In this document: positions 40,301 through 45,577 of the stretch, piece by piece
Layout of the letters: every line of letters begins with the position of its first letter
Position numbering within the stretch: position 1 is the first letter of the stretch
Virus record (IMG/VR): IMGVR_UViG_3300029309_000061
Location: 1 to 45,577 of that record
DNA: 45,577 nucleotides
Direction: 5' to 3' (one strand)
DNA from: a virus
Notes under the pieces: generated by a model
The model's input: only the letters and a program-made list of their open reading frames with translations
What the model was told of the DNA's origin: nothing
The model's database searches: none
Program-made: the position numbers and the translations under genes

Positions 40301-40700
40301 TTTTTATGACATGGAAGATGGTGAAATGTATGGAGCAATACCTAAAGTTTTTAATGATATTTATGAAGTTGCTTTTGATAAGGCTGTTGCTAACATAGTA
40401 AAGAAGTCAAACGGTAAAGTAAAAGCCAGAGTAGGAACTCAGGATTATAGTCCAAGAACAAGTCGGTTTACAGAGGATGATATAAAGTCTATCTATAATA
40501 CACATCATAAAATAAAAATAGGAAAAGAAGATAAAGTTTCTAGTGAAAACTTAGATTTGTATATTGAATTTATGGAGTTTTATAACTCCGATACTATCAA
40601 AGAACCAGTAAAAATAATTGACATTACTAATATTCTTAATGATATGAAAGACTTAACATTTACCAGAGTTGGTCTGGCAGAGGGAGGTCTAGTAGCCTAA
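37353..40700 (+). CDS. 1115-aa polyvalent-type protein of unknown function
   Basis: Region 1-180 is helical with a hydrophobic stretch (IGGLSLLLGISALDLLPSK). Region ~700-950 contains FGVDTIAHIRTTKQG, then FINEIQSDLFQKKYN and later DAKKRGAKYIVLPNV. This is like the H-x-R ... EIQSDWHQ module of large polyvalent phage proteins. Ends AEGGLVA. Placed between portal and scaffold, so probably packaged or needed for head assembly. Low GC within the gene. Function unproven. Confidence 0.6.
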   Translation: MDTTAKQTEAAFGFLKKGLRPTEVLYENQLEKNTKNAIEFFEKEENWLRREQAEAVRDYHLNQGSDYDSAARAGYNSVVTAENLPINAEALLSVDIQNAASKEDKDFLDYAKIGGLSLLLGISALDLLPSKPVSKTIRKSGELMSKGARKLVDKFKNTKFVNNMPVDEDTVEVFGKKIKLDSNVGLPYKQESYDTQRAYNMNVLSGDTPMNLSFSGINTYSPTLDALRSVNTDVNQVIKPSDIMTYLRTIPEDNEAILNSTRAELLANISFIKFYENLGVLPKNWDDQFRAADGKILAAKNDNRIQAAELMVERHFDVAFDPNTLGKSAAEILPERKKYFINLNNKFINGLNRRLTLPMTNTDSAEFLVDVYDSRNSFKSGIGKSQAIEYAISKRNLPKLVESDLYNQYGTAPSTDKVTKLAKDKEVMTTAELGREYDPSKVNFDGYPFNQQRQESVGLLNLDNLPQEDIVIVLRNPGKLQSEKAGSGRLTRQTIKNPERLEGIAFGLNDANNLAKFKYGKQPSLEESINFITKPLTKDGLSPFDASVTSVIDDLYVKVGIEQARKEGGEKLVKEFMKLIFEAKPETLNKLSRQFVDNYVNKITYNHPNLMKPRIGEFEFPLPTYDTPTRTRNINLNDTTQDLTNYLQSPDFDAMEFGGRQGSAKTITEAFRNSNIVKPTDKDSLDNFFNYYRKTSTIANAPNLLGREVATRGPISTHGFGVDTIAHIRTTKQGDSIFINEIQSDLFQKKYNATFRANFNEALNVQIGGLTDKIKSPNSFTDFYFDNIKEGFAPVELLSEAELTKVAKDYGINLRGSLGRDIQTTTDQLNAVDKLLYMGVPINKAVKNIYNESYKDIFGKSRSKILKEVTAKTKQDLKLNPKLPINSTEEIIEKLLLSTILDAKKRGAKYIVLPNVNKIGEARNFSNQRPDINTGETAGYNFLFSKGNLGYRYSSLNNNKFPETAEEFLNATSRKDGKPFQSIFYDMEDGEMYGAIPKVFNDIYEVAFDKAVANIVKKSNGKVKARVGTQDYSPRTSRFTEDDIKSIYNTHHKIKIGKEDKVSSENLDLYIEFMEFYNSDTIKEPVKIIDITNILNDMKDLTFTRVGLAEGGLVA

Positions 40701-43405
40701 TGGAGGAAAAGGACTTAGAAAAAGGTTATGCTGAAGAAGCAAAAAGACTTGCTGTTAAAACTCCTCAAATAAGTCTTAAAGATGCAACCAAGGCTGTAGC
40801 TGAAATGACACCGATAGTTGGTGATGCTATGGCTGCAAAAGAAATATATGATGAGTTGAAAAAAGAAGAGCCTAACTATTTAGTCGTAGGTATTCTTAGT
40901 GGCACTACGCTAATAGGTTTGATTCCCGGTGTAGGTGATGTTGCTGCTAACCTAATAAAAAAAGGTGCAGAACTAGCAAGAAGAATAGATGTAGACGTAA
41001 ATGCTCTAGGTTCGACAGGGGGTAACATAACCTTTAGAAAACCAGAAGAGTTTGTTGACTTACCTATTGAACAACGAAATGTTGAGTTTAAAAATACCGA
41101 CCTGTCTATTGAAGACTTTGACAATCTAAAGATATTTAATAGAGAAGAAGGTTTTGGTAGCACTGGTACACAGAGTGAAAAAAGGAGAAGAATAAAAACT
41201 GTAATACTTCCGATTGATGAAGCACTCAAATTATTTCCAGATAGAGGATATACTTACATGGATGATGTGGGTAAAGCTTATATGGACTCTATGGAAAGTA
41301 GTATAAAAAAAGCAACGCAAGGTGCTAAATCAGAAGAATTTACAGGGTTTAAACCTTATGAAAGACTTAGGGGGACTAAGTATGGTAAGGACATGACTGA
41401 AGAAGACTTTCAATTTGAAACAATAGCAAGGGGTGTGGGAATACCATTTGTATCTGTAGGGTACAATAAAAAGGGAAACACACTGTTATCAACAAACCAT
41501 GAAGGCGCACACAGATTACTTATACTAAAAAAGTTAGGACATAGGTTTGCTCCACTTGATGTTCTCTTTAATAGAGAACTAGACATGAAAAATACAAATT
41601 TAAATCGTGTAATGAAAGAAGCACGTAATTTAGTTGGTAAACAAGAATTTTCTTTAGACAGAAAAAAAAGACAAGGTGGAAAAGCAAATGTTGTTAAGGA
41701 TTTTGATACTGCTATCAAACCTGAAGACTACGATATAAATTTTAATAAAGGTGGTGTTGCTATGGAAAAACAAATGGAACTATTTGGTGAACAGGGTGGT
41801 TTAACGGATGATGGTATGAACAAAGACCCTATTAGTGGTAATGAAGTTCCATCTGGTTCACTAGCAGAAGAAGTTAGAGATGATATACCTGCACAGCTTA
41901 GTGAGGGGGAGTATGTCGTACCTGCAGACGTTGTAAGATTTTTTGGTGTGAAGTTTTTTGAAGACTTGCGTATGCAAGCCAAACAAGGCCTTGCTCAAAT
42001 GGAGAAGGATGGGCGTATAGGAGGTGAACCTATTGCAGTTGCTACACTAGAGGTACAGGCTGATTCTGAGCAACTAGACCCTGAAGACGAAAAGAAACTA
42101 CGAGAAATGATAGGAGTAAATAAGGGGGGTGTAATACACGCAGCTGAGGGTGTTCTTACCGAGTCCGATATAACAGCCGATACTATAGCTAAATCTACTA
42201 ATCCACTTGGAGACTATGGATTTGTTGGGGGTAGCCTAGGTTTTCCATCAAGAGCCATACCAACACAAAAAACATTCTATCATCCAGATGGTAGAACATA
42301 TGTAGTGCGTTATAATGCTGATGGGTCTCTTTCCAATCCTAATGATGCAGTCTACACAGAATCACCGTGGTCTGATACACCTCCTAGCATTGAGCAGGTA
42401 GCAACAGGCACAGGAGGAGGTGCAAGTCCTTTTGAAAGTGAGCAAGAGTCCTCTAATAGAGAAAGAGATTCATCATTATCTCAGACTACCTTAGCATTTA
42501 GTAATATGGAAGAGTCAAGAAGACAAGCTGAAAATGCCTTAAAGGTATCTTATGGTAGATTAGCAGGAGACCCTGCTACTGGAAAGAAAGGTATTTCTGG
42601 ATTTAATTTAACTATGGAACAATATAGAGACTTACCACTATCTGCAAAGATTGGACTGATACCTGCAGAACTTGGTATTGATATGAAGAGAGAAGATGTT
42701 CAAGCAATTATAGATAATGCAAAGAATCCTACAGGACTTGGTAAACTAATATCTGCTCTAGGTGGTGGAGTAGTTGGTGCAGTAGCTAATGCAGCTAAAA
42801 ATATTTTTACAGGAATTGGTAAAGCATTAAACTTTGAAAGTCGTGATAAAACAGTTCAGGAGATAGCTAATGCACCCATAAGTGGAGTAATGGATAAATT
42901 AGACAGAGCTTTATTAGGCATCAGAAGAATAGATAATAAAGACTATGTATTTAGTGGTGGAGAAGATGTTGACGTTAACACCAGTGAAGGAAAAGCTGCA
43001 CTAGAACGCATAGAGAATAATAGGCAAAGAGTTAGAGAAAAAGCTTTGGAGAATCATTTAAGAGAAGTAGAGAATCTACAAGTAGACCTACAACAAGCAG
43101 AGGAGTCAGCAGGTCAAGGTGACTTAGATACCGTAGCACAGAATACGGCATTTGACCAACAGATGCAGGAAGCCCAAGCCATAGCAAGAGGACCATCTAG
43201 AAGTAGTGGTGGTAATACTGGTGGAAGTAATAGTAGTAGCAGTGGTGTTTTTGGTGACGGTACATTTTATGGTGTAGGAAACAAGGGTGGATTATTTACA
43301 AAAGAGTCTGTTGCTAAAAAAAGTGGACTAGCATCTAAACCCAAGGCTAAAGCAAAACGAAAAAAGAATACTAAAGGATTAGGCACTAAACCTAAGGCTA
43401 CTTGA
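40700..43405 (+). CDS. 901-aa multi-segment protein with toxin-linker-like and ParB-like segments
   Basis: Residues ~28-90: TPIVGDAMAAKEIYDEL and TTLIGLIPGVGDVAANLIKK, similar to the PGVGD linker that precedes polymorphic toxin domains. Residues ~255-285: NHEGAHRLLILKKLG, like the H-E-G-x-H-R motif of ParB-type folds. Residues ~355-460 hold SGNEVPSGSLAEEVRDDIPA and LSEGEYVVPADVVRFFGVKF, a module I recall from many marine phages. C terminus is Gly/Ser then Lys-rich. Several KGG motifs. No function can be assigned. Confidence 0.58.
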   Translation: MEEKDLEKGYAEEAKRLAVKTPQISLKDATKAVAEMTPIVGDAMAAKEIYDELKKEEPNYLVVGILSGTTLIGLIPGVGDVAANLIKKGAELARRIDVDVNALGSTGGNITFRKPEEFVDLPIEQRNVEFKNTDLSIEDFDNLKIFNREEGFGSTGTQSEKRRRIKTVILPIDEALKLFPDRGYTYMDDVGKAYMDSMESSIKKATQGAKSEEFTGFKPYERLRGTKYGKDMTEEDFQFETIARGVGIPFVSVGYNKKGNTLLSTNHEGAHRLLILKKLGHRFAPLDVLFNRELDMKNTNLNRVMKEARNLVGKQEFSLDRKKRQGGKANVVKDFDTAIKPEDYDINFNKGGVAMEKQMELFGEQGGLTDDGMNKDPISGNEVPSGSLAEEVRDDIPAQLSEGEYVVPADVVRFFGVKFFEDLRMQAKQGLAQMEKDGRIGGEPIAVATLEVQADSEQLDPEDEKKLREMIGVNKGGVIHAAEGVLTESDITADTIAKSTNPLGDYGFVGGSLGFPSRAIPTQKTFYHPDGRTYVVRYNADGSLSNPNDAVYTESPWSDTPPSIEQVATGTGGGASPFESEQESSNRERDSSLSQTTLAFSNMEESRRQAENALKVSYGRLAGDPATGKKGISGFNLTMEQYRDLPLSAKIGLIPAELGIDMKREDVQAIIDNAKNPTGLGKLISALGGGVVGAVANAAKNIFTGIGKALNFESRDKTVQEIANAPISGVMDKLDRALLGIRRIDNKDYVFSGGEDVDVNTSEGKAALERIENNRQRVREKALENHLREVENLQVDLQQAEESAGQGDLDTVAQNTAFDQQMQEAQAIARGPSRSSGGNTGGSNSSSSGVFGDGTFYGVGNKGGLFTKESVAKKSGLASKPKAKAKRKKNTKGLGTKPKAT

Positions 43406-43417
43406 CAATCATGTCAA
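43402..43417 (+). repeat. Short inverted repeat after the 901-aa gene
   Basis: TTGACAATCATGTCAA: a perfect 6-bp stem with a 4-base loop overlapping the TGA stop, just before the scaffold gene. Could be a weak transcript stabiliser. Its TTGACA has no good -10 at 16 or 17 bases. Confidence 0.4.
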
Positions 43418-43438
43418 CCCCAATAACAGGAGAAAAAT

Positions 43439-44341
43439 ATGCCAGAATTAGAAACAGTAGAACCACAAAAGACTGCAGGATTTTTAAGTCGGTCTCGTTC
43501 AAAGTACAAGGACAAGATTGCTAAGGACGAGCAAGAACTCAAAGAACTCCTTGCACAGAGTCAAGGAGAAGGGGTTCAGGAAAACCCTGAGGAGAGCCAA
43601 GATGTATCTCCTCCTGAAGAGGAAAAGGAAGCAGAGGTATCTGACGAGACTCTTAGCAAGGAGGAAAAATCTTTCAAGACGAGATATGGGGATGTTCGAA
43701 GACATCTTGCGACAAAGGAGAAGGAATACAATGCTAGGATAAAAGAGTTAGAAGATAAACTATCTGACACTAAAAAGCTTGTACCACCTAAGTCCGATGA
43801 GGATATTGCGTCTTGGGCAGAGAAATATCCTGATGTTGCAGGTATTGTGGAAACAATAGCCGAGAAAAAAGCTAAACAAATGTTTGATAAGGCTAATATT
43901 CAGATAGAGGAACTTAGCAAAGCTCGGCAGGAAACAACTCGTAGGACAGCCGAGAATGAAATCAAAGAGGTTCATAAAGACTTTGACAAGTTGCGTGACT
44001 CAGATGAGTTCCATGAGTGGGTAGAGGAGCAACCTAAATGGGTACAGAATGCTCTCTATGAGAATACAGATGATGCCAAGTCTGTTATCCGTGTTATTGA
44101 TTTATATAAAGTAGACAAAGGGTTAACAGCAGGTGACAAAAAGAATAAGAGAAAAGCTGCGGCTTCTCTTGTAAACAAAACGTCTAAGACGGAAGTAGAT
44201 GCTGAGGAATTAGCAGATACTATAAAGGAATCTGATGTAGAGAAAATGAGTGATACCGACTATGCTAGGAATGCTGATAAAATAAACACAGCAATCCGTT
44301 CTGGTAAATTTATTTACGATGTATCAGGAAATAGAAGATAA
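43439..44341 (+). CDS. Capsid scaffold protein
   Basis: 300 aa, acidic and helical. Disordered Glu/Pro-rich N-terminal third (NPEESQDVSPPEEEKEAEVS), central coiled coil (ATKEKEYNARIKELEDKLSD), basic patch KKNKRKAAA near residue 240, and a compact C-terminal end. Size, charge and place directly before the major capsid gene are those of a scaffold. AGGAGAAAAAT precedes the ATG. Confidence 0.82.
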   Translation: MPELETVEPQKTAGFLSRSRSKYKDKIAKDEQELKELLAQSQGEGVQENPEESQDVSPPEEEKEAEVSDETLSKEEKSFKTRYGDVRRHLATKEKEYNARIKELEDKLSDTKKLVPPKSDEDIASWAEKYPDVAGIVETIAEKKAKQMFDKANIQIEELSKARQETTRRTAENEIKEVHKDFDKLRDSDEFHEWVEEQPKWVQNALYENTDDAKSVIRVIDLYKVDKGLTAGDKKNKRKAAASLVNKTSKTEVDAEELADTIKESDVEKMSDTDYARNADKINTAIRSGKFIYDVSGNRR

Positions 44342-44345
44342 AGTG

Positions 44346-44373
44346 TTGACAAACAATATTTTATTAATATAAC
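44346..44373 (+). promoter_or_regulatory. Promoter of the major capsid gene
   Basis: TTGACA (44346-44351), 16-base spacer, TATAAC (44368-44373). It lies five bases after the scaffold stop and gives the capsid gene its own transcript with a leader of about 200 bases. Confidence 0.72.
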
Positions 44374-44576
44374 TACGACCAAGACATAAAGCCTCTTTTT
44401 GACTACCTTTATGTTTTAGTAAACCATAAAGTTTAAACGAGTACAGACTACTTATATAATTATAGACCCATAGGTTACAAAGTTAGCTACAGAGTAACCA
44501 TATGCACTCTAGAACGTATAACCTCTTCCTACGGTGTTTAGCTTTTCATTAAGCCAAATTTATAGGAGGATTTACT
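44374..44576 (+). promoter_or_regulatory. Long structured leader of the capsid gene
   Basis: Non-coding. Has ACATAAAG/CTTTATGT (8-bp inverted repeat near 44385-44415), GGTTAC/GTAACC further on, and the strong ribosome site AGGAGGA at 44565-44571 six bases before ATG. Probably raises or times capsid expression. Confidence 0.5.
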
Positions 44577-45577
44577 ATGGCTTTTCAAACAACGTCAGGT
44601 TATGGCAATTTACCTAACGGTAATTTTTCGCCAATAATCTACTCGAAACAAGTACAACTTGCGTTTCGAAAATCGACTGTTGTGGGCGATATTACTAATT
44701 CTGACTACTTTGGGGAAATTGCTAACCAAGGTGATACAGTTCGAATTATTAAAGAGCCTGAAATTTCAGTCAAGGAGTACGCAAGGGGTACACACGTAAC
44801 TGCACAGGATTTAGATGACGAGGACTTCCAACTTGTCGTTGATAAAGCAAACTACTATGCTTTTAAAATGGACGATATTGAGGAAGCTCACAGTCATGTG
44901 AATTTTATGCAACTCGCAACTGATAGGGCAGCGTACAGGCTTGCTGACAACTATGACCAAGAAGTTCTTGGTTACATGTCAGGGTACAAGCAGTCTGCAT
45001 TAAGTGCTGTGGCAAGTGCTGAAAACGACCAAGTTAACGGTACAAAAGCAGTAAGCACTGCAGGGTCTGATGAACTTCTTTCTTCAATGAAGTTAATCAA
45101 AAGCTCCTTTGGAAGTATCACTACTTCTTCTGCAGGAGACCACTCTATCCCTATTCAAACTCAAGCTCCGGGAGCTACTGCAGTTTCCACAGCAGCCATC
45201 ACACCAATGGTTCTTATCAACAGAATGAGCAGACTGTTAAACCAACAGCAAGTTGATTCTCAGGATAGATGGTTGGTTGTTGACCCTGTATTCATGGAGT
45301 TATTGGGCGATGAAAACTCTAAGTTGGTAAACGCTGACTTCAACGCAGCCGAACTTAAAAACGGTCTTGCACTAACTAACTTGTCAGGTTTTAGACTCTA
45401 CGTGTCTAGCAACCTACCTGCTGTTGGTACAGGTCCTGCTACAACTGGAACAGCTAACCAAAACTCAAACTTTGGTGTTCTTGTTGCAGGTCATGGTTCT
45501 GCTGTTGCGACTGCTGAACAACTTAGCAAAACTGAAACCTACCGTGACCCTGACAGCTTTGCTGACATTGTTCGTGG
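44577..45577 (+). CDS. Major capsid protein, 3'-partial
   Basis: 333 residues visible, running off the window. Starts MAFQTTSGYGNLPNGNFSPI. Contains QVQLAFRKSTVVGDITNSDY, GDTVRIIKEPEISVKEY, YYAFKMDDIEEAHSH, RWLVVDPVFMELLGDENSKL and GFRLYVSSNLPA, the usual order of a P22/HK97-fold capsid protein of marine podoviruses. It follows the scaffold with its own promoter, matching the need for high expression. Confidence 0.9.
   Translation, partial: MAFQTTSGYGNLPNGNFSPIIYSKQVQLAFRKSTVVGDITNSDYFGEIANQGDTVRIIKEPEISVKEYARGTHVTAQDLDDEDFQLVVDKANYYAFKMDDIEEAHSHVNFMQLATDRAAYRLADNYDQEVLGYMSGYKQSALSAVASAENDQVNGTKAVSTAGSDELLSSMKLIKSSFGSITTSSAGDHSIPIQTQAPGATAVSTAAITPMVLINRMSRLLNQQQVDSQDRWLVVDPVFMELLGDENSKLVNADFNAAELKNGLALTNLSGFRLYVSSNLPAVGTGPATTGTANQNSNFGVLVAGHGSAVATAEQLSKTETYRDPDSFADIVR

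Noticed and set aside
43402-43429. TTGACA after the 901-aa gene as a promoter for scaffold
   Set aside because: At 16 bases the next hexamer is TAACAG, a poor -10; the sequence is better explained as a short inverted repeat.
1-45577. Window as a complete circular genome
   Set aside because: The capsid gene frame at the right end does not continue into the tail-fibre frame at the left end, and tail tube genes are missing.

Overview
This window looks like an incomplete genome of a tailed, podovirus-like marine bacteriophage, either a metagenomic contig or part of a prophage-capable isolate. It is AT-rich and very densely coded, with ATGA and TAATG junctions nearly everywhere. It carries a T7-like replication set (primase-helicase, family A DNA polymerase, SSB, Cas4/RecB-like exonuclease), a B12-dependent ribonucleotide reductase, a tyrosine integrase, a large portal and large internal virion proteins. 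Several small protein families are ones I recall from pelagiphage and roseophage-type genomes. No tape measure, tail sheath or phage RNA polymerase is visible. The host cannot be named from the sequence. Both ends are cut inside genes (a tail-fibre C terminus at base 1, the major capsid protein at base 45577). The missing part probably holds the end of the capsid gene, the tail tube genes and the tail-fibre N terminus.

Layout. (A) 1-11649, plus strand: tail fibre with an S74 chaperone domain, further adsorption proteins, small membrane proteins, then internal virion/ejection proteins of 635, 172, 383 and 1316 aa. (B) 11646-26655, minus strand: the early and middle region, converging on A with a 4-bp stop-codon overlap. 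Read from right to left it holds small early genes of unknown function, a cytosine-5 methyltransferase, a DUF3310 protein and the integrase. Next come a compact SleB-type lysis cassette, primase-helicase, DNA polymerase, SSB, exonuclease, an endonuclease-like protein and class II ribonucleotide reductase. (C) 26656-27838: about 1.2 kb without a convincing gene, lying between the divergent arms. It has a GC-rich, structured part, a very AT-rich part, two 17-bp palindromes of 7-3-7 design, and strong promoters. (D) 27839-45577, plus strand: a run of very basic small proteins, holin plus M15 endolysin, both terminase subunits, portal, two very large polyvalent-type proteins, scaffold and major capsid protein.

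Regulation is unusually legible. At least five sigma70-type promoters, nearly all with the same 16-base spacer (TTGACA-N16-TATAAT type), sit at transcription-unit starts at about 16.07, 21.75, 27.6, 27.7 and 44.36 kb. A possible sixth at 27.87 kb lies inside a reading frame. This suggests host RNA polymerase does the transcription. The leftward promoter of the integrase/replication operon and the rightward promoter of arm D are followed by a related leader with a 17-bp identical core and CTTTAAG-type dyads, which suggests a common regulator. The most interesting unexplained items are this control system and a long RNA hairpin at 26071-26116. Others are a 12-bp hairpin that encloses the start codon of a 35-aa gene at 15.4 kb, two separate lysis modules on opposite strands, and the pair of large polyvalent proteins between portal and scaffold.
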